30,227 nucleotides of DNA from UBA7328 sp036479115 (GTDB taxonomy: Bacteria; Bacteroidota; Bacteroidia; Chitinophagales; Saprospiraceae). Position numbers and translations under genes: made by a program. The notes under the pieces are model-generated. The model was not told the DNA's origin and made no database searches. It was given only the letters and a program-made list of their open reading frames with translations. Below are positions 7,861-15,904 of the stretch, piece after piece (position 1 is the first letter of the stretch; every line of letters starts with the position of its first letter). Location of the stretch: the NCBI GenBank assembly GCA_036479115.1, contig JAZGFD010000127.1, positions 1 through 30,227 of the forward strand, in the 5' to 3' direction.

Positions 7861-8793
7861 TTAATACCGATAACATCCTGTTTTATTAATTGTAGATAAA
7901 TAGCAATTACTATCTATGCCTTTATTTGCCAAATGGCTTTTGAGCTTATTCAATATATTTTCGCCGACAAGGCTATTCATACAAAAACCAAACATACTAG
8001 GCCCGGCACCACTAATGGTATAATTCATTGCTCCATTTTGAAGTGCTAAATCTTGTAATGCATAAAAGTGAGGAATCAGTTTGGCCCTTTGTGGTTCAAT
8101 AATATGGTCTTGCAGAGATCGGCCTATGAGGTCAAAGTTACTGGCATATAATCCGGCTATTAATGAACCCAAGTTACCATTCTGTAAAATATGGTTTTTA
8201 AGAGTAATTTGATCTGATAAAATGGCCCTGGCATCTTTGGTCATAATCTCTATATGAGGATATATCACAAAAGCATAAAGTCCGAGGGGTACAGGAATTT
8301 TTACAAAATCAAAAGCTTCATTATCACGTATTAACACAATGCCTCCTAACAATGACGGAATCACATTATCACCATGTATAGCACCATCAGCGATGCTCTC
8401 TCCAAGCACAGCAAAACGAGCCAAAGCTCTGGGGTCTAGAGGTTTTTTCAAATATTCGTTAATCGCAAAAACGCCTCCAGCAGCACTGGCAGCACTGGAG
8501 CCCAAACCGCTTCCGAAAGGCATTTTTTTATAAATTTCCATTTCTATAGGCTCGTCTGATAAGCCCAAATGTTCGAGTAGCTTCATGGCTCCGAAACCTG
8601 CAGTATTTTTTTCGGTTTCTAAGGGAAGCTTTTTTTTGCAACCTGTAATCTTCGTAATTACTAAACCTTTCTTGGTTCCTGGCCTCACTAAGATATCGTC
8701 ACCTGGCTCATCTAAAGCAAAACCCAATATATCATATCCCACACCCACATTGGCTATTGTAGCGGGAGCAAAAACTTTTAGTCCTGAACGCAT
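7861..8793 (-). CDS. thrB: Homoserine kinase
   Basis: This GHMP-family kinase phosphorylates L-homoserine with ATP, the fourth step from aspartate to threonine, in the cytoplasm. The N-terminus LKVFAPATIANVGVGYDILG is typical of ThrB, and the ATP-binding GHMP motif PFGSGLGSSAASAAGG is intact. The C-terminal GHMP domain has the glycine-rich YTISGAGPSMFGF. I place the start at the ATG at 8793 (310 residues), which leaves three residues before the conserved core. An in-frame GTG at 8814 would add seven residues. thrA and thrC, its usual neighbours in Bacteroidota, are absent on both sides; instead there are repeat-rich gaps of 750 and 830 bases, suggesting that rearrangement separated the operon. 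Confidence 0.93.
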   Translation of the reverse strand: MRSGLKVFAPATIANVGVGYDILGFALDEPGDDILVRPGTKKGLVITKITGCKKKLPLETEKNTAGFGAMKLLEHLGLSDEPIEMEIYKKMPFGSGLGSSAASAAGGVFAINEYLKKPLDPRALARFAVLGESIADGAIHGDNVIPSLLGGIVLIRDNEAFDFVKIPVPLGLYAFVIYPHIEIMTKDARAILSDQITLKNHILQNGNLGSLIAGLYASNFDLIGRSLQDHIIEPQRAKLIPHFYALQDLALQNGAMNYTISGAGPSMFGFCMNSLVGENILNKLKSHLANKGIDSNCYLSTINKTGCYRY

Positions 8794-9225
8794 TAAATTT
8801 TGGTTGAAGACCACAAAGGTCTGAAATATTGAGGTTTAATTTCAAATAGTTAATATATATCTTTTTAGAAAATCGGTGTGATTAAGAGCTGGGAAGTAAT
8901 CTATAGAGGGCTTTGTATACCCTAAGGCATTTGAGTTTTAGAATATTTGCAACTAAATTTTAGGATTAAGCTATGAACACTTTTCGCCTAACCAATTAAG
9001 AATTAAAAGATTTGAAGAAGGCCGAATATGGGAATTCATGAGCTATTAGAGGAAGATTTGAGCAATATATGATAAAATGAAGAACAGCCTATATATTTTT
9101 TCTTGGTAAGTTGAAGTCGTATTTCTCTTTCGGGTCATGCTTTGCAATTACCTTGATGGGTTGTTTCACTTCTGTCCAGAATGAAGAACGTTACTCAATT
9201 TGTAATAATCAATAATTGTGACAAT

Positions 9226-9249
9226 TCAGAGCACTAGCTGAGTAGTTAC
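9226..9249 (+). repeat. Family A right end, isolated
   Basis: AGAGCACTAGCTGAGTAGTTAC matches the family A right terminus (AAAAGCACCCACC then TGAGTAGTTAC). I could not find a matching left end upstream or a target duplication, so this is a remnant or a solo end. Confidence 0.5.
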
Positions 9250-9366
9250 CAATAATTTTTACTATTCCGGAAACCAATATTTTTCATAAAAAGAATCGTT
9301 TTGAATAAATTTGCATTTTTGGAGATTCGGAGATGCCTGATTATCAATGAATTGAGAATAATATTA

Positions 9367-9529
9367 TCAAGTACTCAATATCGTAATCATCATAGAAAGA
9401 CTGAAGACCTTTAAGCTAAGTAGCCAAGGGCAATACCTTTAGTAGATTATCGATTGTTATGATTTGGCGGCATTTTTGACCAAAAATGATGACAATCCTT
9501 TCTGGTTACACGAGATGTTGAGTACTTAC
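9367..9529. repeat. Family B element copy 1 (163 bp, MITE-like)
   Basis: The terminal inverted repeat is TCAAGTACTCAATATC on the left, and GTAAGTACTCAACATC when the right end is read on the minus strand. The whole element aligns with 18491-18651, sharing GTAATCATCATAGAAAG, CTGAAG-CCTTTAA, GCATTTT-GACCAAAAA and CCTTTCTGGTTA. The flanking 8-mers TAATATTA (9359-9366) and TTATACTA (9530-9537) agree at 6 of 8. It has no coding capacity. Confidence 0.85.
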
Positions 9530-9627
9530 TTATACTAGGTTCGCCAAAAGCTCTATGCAGAGCTTGATGAATTGAAAATTTTTGATTTTGTGCGTTTTTA
9601 ATGTGGACTTATAATTTAAATTTAATG

Positions 9628-10182
9628 AAAACAAATATTATCGCAACGGATATTACAACCCTAACCGATGCCAGATATTTTGCAGCATGGGGTGTGGATT
9701 ATATTCTATATGATCTCAACCATATCGGGGTTAATGAAATAATGGCAATAGTTGAATGGGTAGAAGGGGTGAAGACTCTTGTAAAAATGGACAAGGATAA
9801 TATTCATTTAATTGATGAGGTGTTGATAAGAATTAATCCTCATGCTGTGGGCTCTTCTCAAAGTGAATGTCAGGATAGGATATTACAATATGTATCTGAA
9901 GGGCCTATTTTTCATGATTTTCCATCAGAGGATAATGATGTCGGAAAAATTATCATTGCGAATGTGGACAATATTGATGCCCAAACGTATCAAATAGAAC
10001 CCGAAAGCGAGGTGATGGTTTTTGCTGAAATAAATCCATCACCAGTAGCATTAAACAAATTTTTAGAACAAAATCAAAATGTAGGAATAATATTAAGAGG
10101 CTCTTCTGAAGTAGAAACAGGCCTAAAATCATTTGATAATATGGATGTTCTTTTTGAACTGTTAGAAGATCAGAACAATTAG
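9628..10182 (+). CDS. TrpF-like TIM-barrel protein lacking the catalytic cysteine
   Basis: The 184 residues resemble phosphoribosylanthranilate isomerase (TrpF). The N-terminal IIATDITTLTDARYFAAWGV aligns with the KICGIT...DA...GAD strand-loop-helix of TrpF, and the C-terminal EVETGLKSFDNMDVLFELL aligns with its VE..PG.KD end. The catalytic Cys of KICGIT is replaced (ATDIT) and the usual QLHG segment is not seen, so isomerase activity is unlikely. I infer a barrel paralogue of unknown role. I chose the ATG at 9628 because MKTNIIATDITTL begins like the family; an in-frame ATG at 9601 would add nine residues. No other trp gene is nearby. It converges on the PAP2-like gene. Confidence 0.7.
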   Translation, partial: KTNIIATDITTLTDARYFAAWGVDYILYDLNHIGVNEIMAIVEWVEGVKTLVKMDKDNIHLIDEVLIRINPHAVGSSQSECQDRILQYVSEGPIFHDFPSEDNDVGKIIIANVDNIDAQTYQIEPESEVMVFAEINPSPVALNKFLEQNQNVGIILRGSSEVETGLKSFDNMDVLFELLEDQNN

Positions 10183-10202
10183 AAAATGTAATTATTAAAA
10201 GC

Positions 10203-10259
10203 CAGCTTACTTATGGGGCATCAAAATTTATCTCAAAAGCACATCACCGGAGTCTATAA
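10203..10259 (+). repeat. Decayed family A element overlapping the PAP2 gene end
   Basis: GGGGCATCAAAATTT resembles the left end of the copy at 28908-28982 (GGTGGCATCAAATTTGG). ATCTCAAAAGCACATCACC then GGAGT resembles the right end. The right terminus spans the stop codon of the PAP2-like gene (10254-10256). The outermost bases are poorly conserved and there is no target duplication, so this is an old copy and a tentative call. Confidence 0.5.
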
Positions 10260-10943
10260 GGGCCCCAACATCCAATATGCCATAATTTGAGTAGTCAGAC
10301 CAATGATAAAACCACCATATACATCTTGAGGTCTATGGGATCCTAATTCTAACCTTGCACTTCCTACTACACCTGCTAAAATAATAGCCAATGCTAAAAA
10401 CAAATTGGGTGAAATACTGAGGATGAAATTGTCTATGGGAAAATCATAAGTCATTTGAGGTATGGTCATTCTAAATATGCCAAAAGCTCCTACTAGCCCC
10501 CCCATACCAGCACCATGCATACTAATTTTGGAAAAATTATTAATTAGAAAACAAATGGAGAGGGCAATTGTAGCTCCTAATATGGTGGCGTCAAAAATAT
10601 TAGGCCCAATGTTAAATGACCGATAATTTAAAAATAACCATACATAGAAAATGATAGTGGCAATCATCGGGCCTATGCGATCTTGCTTCTCTTCTAAATG
10701 AACGCTTTTAATAAGACCTGCTGCACGGAGAGCAAAAGTAGAAACCAAAGGAAAGAATACTGACATCCCAAAAACCAAGAAGTGTACTGCCAAACCCTGT
10801 TTTGGATCAGAATAAATAAAAGCAACAGGTGTTATAATATGGAGAGTAAGAAAAATGTAGTACAAAATAAAAACAGGATGGAAAAGTGCCGATACGAGTT
10901 TTGCTATTAACCTCAAGCTGTTGTGAAATTTTTTTAGATTCAC
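10254..10943 (-). CDS. PAP2-superfamily membrane phosphatase-like protein
   Basis: This 229-residue integral membrane protein has about six hydrophobic segments. It carries reduced PAP2 (phosphatidic acid phosphatase type 2) motifs: EKQDRIGP (85-92) at the place of motif 1, SMHGAG (141-146) as motif 2, and SARLELGSHRPQDVYGG (195-211) as motif 3, with R197, H203 and D207 in the R-x5-H-x3-D spacing. Family members dephosphorylate lipid phosphates such as undecaprenyl or phosphatidylglycerol phosphate; the substrate here is not known. The start is a GTG at 10943, with no better ATG before the first membrane segment. It is divergent from the DUF4294 gene. The stop codon lies inside a decayed family A end, so the extreme C-terminus may have been reset by that element. 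Confidence 0.75.
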   Translation of the reverse strand: MNLKKFHNSLRLIAKLVSALFHPVFILYYIFLTLHIITPVAFIYSDPKQGLAVHFLVFGMSVFFPLVSTFALRAAGLIKSVHLEEKQDRIGPMIATIIFYVWLFLNYRSFNIGPNIFDATILGATIALSICFLINNFSKISMHGAGMGGLVGAFGIFRMTIPQMTYDFPIDNFILSISPNLFLALAIILAGVVGSARLELGSHRPQDVYGGFIIGLTTQIMAYWMLGPL

Positions 10944-11024
10944 AAAGCTATAACTATTTAGAACCGATTTGATTCGTTATGTTTTTAAAATGTAGAAATG
11001 GCTTGTATGCCACCAATAAAATTA

Positions 11025-11672
11025 ATGTTAAAAAAAACACTTTTGTGCGGCTGTGTTTTATGCATTTGTTTGTGCTCTTATGCTCAGCGCCAACTTAGTG
11101 ATTCTATTCTCACTCTTATGCTCAGCACCACAGGATTTAGGCAGATCGAAGAAATCATTGATGTTGAAATCGAAGGCAGAGTATTTTCCGCTCTTATAGA
11201 AGATGGAGACACGATTATTGTAGCAGATTTAGTCAATGTAAATGTATCTAGTCCCAAGAGGTTTGCTGATAGAACAGAATATTATCGGTACATGAAGTAT
11301 CGTCGGTATGCTGCCAGTATTTTTCCTTATGCCCAGGAAGCAGTAAGAATTTTTAAAGAGGCAGAATACAGCACTCATGGAATGAAAAAGCGCAAAAGGA
11401 AAAAGCACAACAGAAAACTGGCAAAGCAACTAAAAAAGCAATTTGGCAAACCATTAAAAAAGATGTCAAAAACGCAAGGGAAAATTTTAATTAAAATGAT
11501 AGAACGAGAACTGGGGCGCAGCATGTATCACCTTATTAAAAACACCAATGGGTGGTGGAAAGCAATGTATTGGAATAGTACGAGCCGATTTTTTGGATAT
11601 AAATTGAAAGAGGGATATTCATATGGTGTAGATCCTATTTTGGACGTTGTGTTGATGGATTTTGATTTGTGA
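11025..11672 (+). CDS. DUF4294 family exported protein
   Basis: This conserved Bacteroidota protein of unknown function is 215 residues from the ATG at 11025. That start gives a clean signal peptide, MLKKTLLCGCVLCICLCSYA followed by Q; the upstream in-frame ATGs at 10998 and 11007 would bury it. The DUF4294 core follows: DTIIVADLVNVNVSSP, then the YYRYMKYRRYAASIFPYAQE segment, a strongly basic helix (KKRKRKKHNRKLAKQLKKQF), ERELGRSMYHLIKNTNGWWK, and SRFFGYKLKEGY near the end. The basic patch in an exported protein suggests contact with an anionic surface such as a membrane or peptidoglycan, but this is inference. It is divergent from the PAP2-like gene and converges on the MscS channel gene. 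Confidence 0.85.
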   Translation: MLKKTLLCGCVLCICLCSYAQRQLSDSILTLMLSTTGFRQIEEIIDVEIEGRVFSALIEDGDTIIVADLVNVNVSSPKRFADRTEYYRYMKYRRYAASIFPYAQEAVRIFKEAEYSTHGMKKRKRKKHNRKLAKQLKKQFGKPLKKMSKTQGKILIKMIERELGRSMYHLIKNTNGWWKAMYWNSTSRFFGYKLKEGYSYGVDPILDVVLMDFDL

Positions 11673-11716
11673 GGTGATAATTATCTATGACTAAATTTAC
11701 ATTCCCAAACCATAGA

Positions 11717-13015
11717 TCACTCCTCTTTCCTTATCCAAATGTCGCGCTGTGGAAAAGGAATTGCTATATTGTTTTGCCGTAAGGCATCATCTATTTCAAA
11801 CCTAATATTACTTTTTACATCTTCAATTTTCATGTATTGTCTTGAATAAAAATGAATGGTAAACATCAAGGCACTATCACCAAAATCATCAAAACGTACA
11901 AATGGTTTTGGATTGCTTAAAACGCCTTTTGTCTTTTCCATTATGTTCAAAAGAATACTTTTTACCAGTGTGGTATCACTACCATAAGCGACGCCAATAC
12001 TTACAGCAAATCTTATTCCCCTAGAGTTTTGGGACCAATTATTTACTCGAGCATTGGTCAATATAGAATTGGGTATAACCAGCCGTTTTTCCTCTGGTGT
12101 TATAATCACTGAGGTGCGGAGGCCTATTCTTTTTACTATGCCCCTTATATCAGGAAGCTCAAGAACATCTCCTATTTTTACCGATCGCTCGAAAAGCATT
12201 GTTATTCCGGCAAAAAAATCAGCAAAAGTCTGTTGAAGCCCAATCCCTACGCCTACTAACAAAGCTGCCGCTCCTGCCCACATTAGACCCATATTGATCC
12301 CTAAATTTTGCAAAGCAATAATTACACCTATAAAAAAAATAACATAAGCCAATAATTGATTTAGGGCAAACCTTACTCCTCTATCTACTTTTTTAGCATG
12401 ATAAAAACTTTGTAACAGGATAGAAGTAATGATCCAATACAATAACCTGGCAATGAGGATAATCAATATTGCGATTATTATGTTGCTGAGACCAATAGAT
12501 AACTCATTGTCTCCTCCCAGTGCCAAATGAAACTGTTTGTCTAAATTGAAGTTGTTAATTAAGAGTACTAGTGCTACCGCAAACAGTATATAATGAACGA
12601 GCCTGGAAGCTGTAGCTGTTGGTTTTTTTGACGTGACAAATGCGGACTCTTCTTTATTAGAAGGTAACATCGCCACACCTATTTTATCAAGGCTTGTCAT
12701 GCTTTTCACAATCAAAAAGGAAAGAACAACATCTAGCACAGTGATCGTAAAACCATTATTACCCTCTGTAGAAACAAGGGTAAAATTCAAATCTAATAAG
12801 TAAAGAACAATGACGGTAAAGATGACATGCACCATGAGCATTATCAGTCTTTTTGTCTCTTTATGTACGGTTGTATCTTGTAATCCTAAAGAAGTGAAAA
12901 AATTTCGACGGCACATATAAATGGTACCTATCCAAGCCAAAATTATAAGACCTACCCAACTTACTTGCTGTACAGTGAGTTTATAATTATCCAGTTCTAG
13001 CAGTATGGAGTCCAT
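11717..13015 (-). CDS. MscS-family mechanosensitive ion channel
   Basis: The 432 residues have about six to seven transmembrane segments, followed by the MscS pore helix and beta domain. The pore region reads LLVGVGIGLQQTFADFFAG, and the beta domain has GDVLELPDIRGIVKRIGLR followed by VIPNSILTNARVNNWS. A C-terminal alpha/beta vestibule domain follows. Such channels open on membrane tension and release solutes during hypo-osmotic shock. It is larger than E. coli MscS (286 residues) because of extra N-terminal membrane helices, which is common in this phylum. It lies downstream of gyrB on the same strand with a 219-base gap, so it is probably transcribed separately. Confidence 0.92.
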   Translation of the reverse strand: MDSILLELDNYKLTVQQVSWVGLIILAWIGTIYMCRRNFFTSLGLQDTTVHKETKRLIMLMVHVIFTVIVLYLLDLNFTLVSTEGNNGFTITVLDVVLSFLIVKSMTSLDKIGVAMLPSNKEESAFVTSKKPTATASRLVHYILFAVALVLLINNFNLDKQFHLALGGDNELSIGLSNIIIAILIILIARLLYWIITSILLQSFYHAKKVDRGVRFALNQLLAYVIFFIGVIIALQNLGINMGLMWAGAAALLVGVGIGLQQTFADFFAGITMLFERSVKIGDVLELPDIRGIVKRIGLRTSVIITPEEKRLVIPNSILTNARVNNWSQNSRGIRFAVSIGVAYGSDTTLVKSILLNIMEKTKGVLSNPKPFVRFDDFGDSALMFTIHFYSRQYMKIEDVKSNIRFEIDDALRQNNIAIPFPQRDIWIRKEE

Positions 13016-13213
13016 GTTATAAAGTGATTTATGAACACTTAAATTTAATTCAAATATTCAGCGCCTGAACGAAAACACACCAAACAAATCATTTTGTTAA
13101 AACTCGACAGTTCCTGTTCAAAAGCTATGTTTTCTGATGAAAAGCAAAAAATGCAACTTCAATAATTGGAAAAATAATTAAATGCAAATACATCGGCAAT
13201 AAACATAAACAAC

Positions 13214-13231
13214 AAATTGTTCTAACAATTT
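13214..13231 (-). terminator. AT-rich hairpin directly after gyrB
   Basis: AAATTGTT-CT-AACAATTT is an 8-bp inverted repeat starting four bases after the gyrB stop codon. It is AT-rich and lacks a clear T-run on the gyrB side, so it is a weak terminator candidate. Confidence 0.3.
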
Positions 13232-13234
13232 TGT

Positions 13235-15181
13235 CTAGATGTCTACGTTGGCATAGGTAGCATTTTCTTCTATAAATTGACGTCGTGGCGGCACCTCATC
13301 GCCCATCAACATGGAGAATACACGATCTGCTTCCATAGGGTCTACTATTTCTACTCTTCTGAGCATACGAGTGTCTGGGTCCATAGTGGTTTCCCATAGT
13401 TGCTCAGCATTCATCTCTCCCAGACCTTTATATCTTTGGGTTTTTACTCCTGTATCGTCTTCTCCTTTGCTGTAGACTCCTATCGCATCCAACCGTTCTT
13501 CTTCATTCCAACAATATCTGAATTGCTTGCCTTTTGATACTCTAAATAAAGGTGGCGCTGCGATATATACATGGCCTCTTTCTACGAGTGGTTTCATGTA
13601 TCTGAAAATAAAAGTTAATATCAATGTCACAATGTGACTGCCATCTACATCAGCATCACACATCACAATGATCTTATGATATCTCAATTTATCAATATTC
13701 AAAATTCGCTCACCATCTCTATCTTCAATGCTCACACCTAAGGCGATGAACATGTTTTTTATCTCTTGATTTTCATATATTTTATACTCAAGAGCTTTTT
13801 CTACATTGAGTATTTTTCCTCTTAATGGCAAAATGGCTTGAGTGTTTCGGTCTCTTCCTTGCTTAGCTGTACCTCCTGCAGAATCCCCCTCTACTAAAAA
13901 TATTTCCGATTCAGAGGGATTTCGCGAACTACAATCCGACAATTTTCCTGGCAGTCCCCCTCCTGTGAGCACATTTTTGCGCTGTACCATCTCACGTGCC
14001 TTTCTGGCTGCATTTCGTGCGGTAGCAGCAAGTATTACTTTTTCTATTATTCTCTTGGATTGATTTGGATTTTCTTCCAGATAAGCCTTTAATACATCTC
14101 CTACAGCTCTGGAAACTATTCCGGTTACCTCAGAATTACCGAGCTCGCCTTTGGTCTGTCCTTTAAATTGTGGCTCAGGCACTTTTACAGATACAATAGC
14201 TGTAAGGCCCTCTCTAAAGTCTTCTCCAGATATTTCAAATTTTAATTTTGAAAAATAGCCGTTGTCCCTTCCATAGTCTTTAAATATTCTATTGACGGCT
14301 CTTCTGAATCCTCCTACATGAGTACCCCCTTCTCTAGTATTAATATTATTTACAAAAGAAAATATGTTTTCTGTGTAGCCTGTATTGTATTGCATGGCCA
14401 CTTCTACCTCTACGTTGTCTTCTTTTCCTACTACATATATTGGCTTATCAATGATGGAAGTACGAGATTCATCCAAATAGTCTACAAATTCTAAAAGCCC
14501 TCCTTCTGAATGAAAAGACTTGGATTTATAATTGCCATCTTTGTCTTCTACTCTTTGGTCTTCTATGTTTAGCGAGAGACCTTTGTTTAAAAAGGACATT
14601 TCTCTCAGTCTATTAGCAAGGGTAGTAAAATTATATTCTGTAGTTTCAAAGATTTCTGAATCTGGAGTATATTTTATCGTTGTACCAGTTCTGTCTGTTT
14701 TACCCACTTCTGTTACTTCTGATATTGGCTTTCCATCAGAGTATTCTTGTTCATGGATTTTTCCATCTCTGTATACTGTTGCTTTGAGGTAACTCGATAA
14801 TGCATTTACACAAGAAACTCCAACGCCATGAAGCCCTCCAGAGACTTTATAAGAGTTTTTATCAAATTTTCCTCCAGCATGAAGGACGGTGAGTACCACT
14901 TCAAGTGCTGATTTTTGAAGCTTTTCATGCATTCCTACAGGTATCCCCCTACCATCGTCTTTAACACTTATACTGCCATCCTTGTGGATAATGAGGTCTA
15001 CCTGTGAGCAATGACCAGCAAGATGTTCGTCAATTGAGTTGTCTATGACTTCCCAAGCTAAATGATGAAGCCCCCTTGTATCGGTACTCCCGATGTACAT
15101 ACCAGGCCTTTTTCTTACAGCTTCCAGCCCTTCCAGAGCGGTTATATCATCCGCTGTATAATTCTTATTTTGCTCCGCCAT
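13235..15181 (-). CDS. gyrB: DNA gyrase subunit B
   Basis: This is the ATPase subunit of the type II topoisomerase that introduces negative supercoils. The 648 residues match the Bacteroidota form, which lacks the large insertion seen in E. coli (804). The GHKL ATPase domain is complete: EVIDNSIDEHLAGH, DDGRGIPVG and SGGLHGVGVSCVNALS. The transducer domain and the TOPRIM domain (FLVEGDSAGGTAKQGRD, DADVDGSH) follow, then the C-terminal RYKGLGEMNAEQLWETTMDP. The YIGSTDTRGLHHLAWE N-terminus and GEMN motif favour GyrB over ParE. The ATG at 15181 is preceded by a TATATTTG promoter box. gyrA is not in the window. Confidence 0.97.
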   Translation of the reverse strand: MAEQNKNYTADDITALEGLEAVRKRPGMYIGSTDTRGLHHLAWEVIDNSIDEHLAGHCSQVDLIIHKDGSISVKDDGRGIPVGMHEKLQKSALEVVLTVLHAGGKFDKNSYKVSGGLHGVGVSCVNALSSYLKATVYRDGKIHEQEYSDGKPISEVTEVGKTDRTGTTIKYTPDSEIFETTEYNFTTLANRLREMSFLNKGLSLNIEDQRVEDKDGNYKSKSFHSEGGLLEFVDYLDESRTSIIDKPIYVVGKEDNVEVEVAMQYNTGYTENIFSFVNNINTREGGTHVGGFRRAVNRIFKDYGRDNGYFSKLKFEISGEDFREGLTAIVSVKVPEPQFKGQTKGELGNSEVTGIVSRAVGDVLKAYLEENPNQSKRIIEKVILAATARNAARKAREMVQRKNVLTGGGLPGKLSDCSSRNPSESEIFLVEGDSAGGTAKQGRDRNTQAILPLRGKILNVEKALEYKIYENQEIKNMFIALGVSIEDRDGERILNIDKLRYHKIIVMCDADVDGSHIVTLILTFIFRYMKPLVERGHVYIAAPPLFRVSKGKQFRYCWNEEERLDAIGVYSKGEDDTGVKTQRYKGLGEMNAEQLWETTMDPDTRMLRRVEIVDPMEADRVFSMLMGDEVPPRRQFIEENATYANVDI

Positions 15182-15215
15182 TAATCATGTAATTTTGTGG
15201 GTATATTAGAAGGTA

Positions 15216-15223
15216 CAAATATA
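15216..15223 (-). promoter_or_regulatory. Candidate gyrB promoter, -7 box TATATTTG
   Basis: On the minus strand TATATTTG is an exact match to TAnnTTTG, 35 bases upstream of the gyrB ATG. A TTG -33 element at the expected spacing is not apparent. Confidence 0.45.
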
Positions 15224-15455
15224 CGAATATATATATGCCTCATATGACCATAATCCATTAATACAAAATGCTTTTTATTTGATCATTTTTTAAAATATTA
15301 CATTATATATGATCAACCCGACATTTGGAGTATTGAAAATTCGAGCTAGATATTTTTGCGTAATTCAACAGATATTTTTCAAGTATAATGGGATTATGGA
15401 TTAAAAATTTAACGCTAATATGAGGAATAAAAAACAGACTAAAAGCCAAACGATC

Positions 15456-15899
15456 ATGGGTGACGAATATGATCAAAACTCCAAAGAATTTAATGTTCAT
15501 TCAGCAAAAGAATTGGAAGTAGTCGCAGATTATATTTTTACTCAAAACTATTCAAAAATCATATGTTTTAGAGGAGAATTGGGAGCGGGCAAAACCACCT
15601 TGATAAGTCGTTTATGTAAAAAATTAAATTGTCAAGATGAAACGTCCAGCCCTACTTTTTCTATTGTAAATGAATATATCTATTCTAATGGCATTGTCTA
15701 TCATTTTGACTTGTATAGGTTGGAGTCTATAGAAGAAGTATTTGATATTGGCTTGCAAGAATATTTAGATTCTGATGAATATTGTTTCTTTGAATGGCCA
15801 GAATTGATCATGGATATCGTTTTGGATCAGTTTGTGGATGTACTTATCACAGTGGGGTCAAACAATGACAGAAAAATTATAATTTCAGAAATTCATTAA
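15456..15899 (+). CDS. tsaE: tRNA threonylcarbamoyladenosine biosynthesis ATPase TsaE
   Basis: This P-loop ATPase works with TsaB and TsaD to form N6-threonylcarbamoyladenosine at A37 of ANN-decoding tRNAs. The Walker A motif GELGAGKTT, the ETSSPTFSIVNEY segment and the HFDLYRLES and FFEWPE motifs are all present. I chose the ATG at 15456, which gives 147 residues, the family's normal size. An in-frame ATG at 15420 would add twelve mostly basic residues (MRNKKQTKSQTI) and cannot be excluded. The alanine dehydrogenase gene follows after 5 bases, so the two are co-transcribed. tsaE next to ald is an arrangement I recall from other Bacteroidota. Confidence 0.92.
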   Translation: MGDEYDQNSKEFNVHSAKELEVVADYIFTQNYSKIICFRGELGAGKTTLISRLCKKLNCQDETSSPTFSIVNEYIYSNGIVYHFDLYRLESIEEVFDIGLQEYLDSDEYCFFEWPELIMDIVLDQFVDVLITVGSNNDRKIIISEIH

Positions 15900-15904
15900 A
15901 TACT

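Larger units (their letters stand above)
8794..9627. other. Repeat-bearing gap between thrB and the TrpF-like gene
   Basis: The gap holds an isolated family A right end (9226-9249), a family B element (9367-9529) and two short gene-like remnants that I cannot identify. One is on the plus strand around 8962-9050 (GLSYEHFSPNQLRIKRFEEG then RIWEFMSY and a stop). The other is on the minus strand around 9089-9190 (FWTEVKQPIKVIAKHDPKEK then YDFNLPRKNI and a stop). Neither has a credible start. AAGCTCT-ATGC-AGAGCTT at 9549-9566 is a 7-bp hairpin just before the next gene. Confidence 0.5.

Noticed and set aside
9202..9249. GTAATAATCA as a left end paired with the solo family A right end
   Set aside because: The match needs a base deletion, and the flanking 8-mers agree at only 4 of 8; recorded only as an isolated right end.
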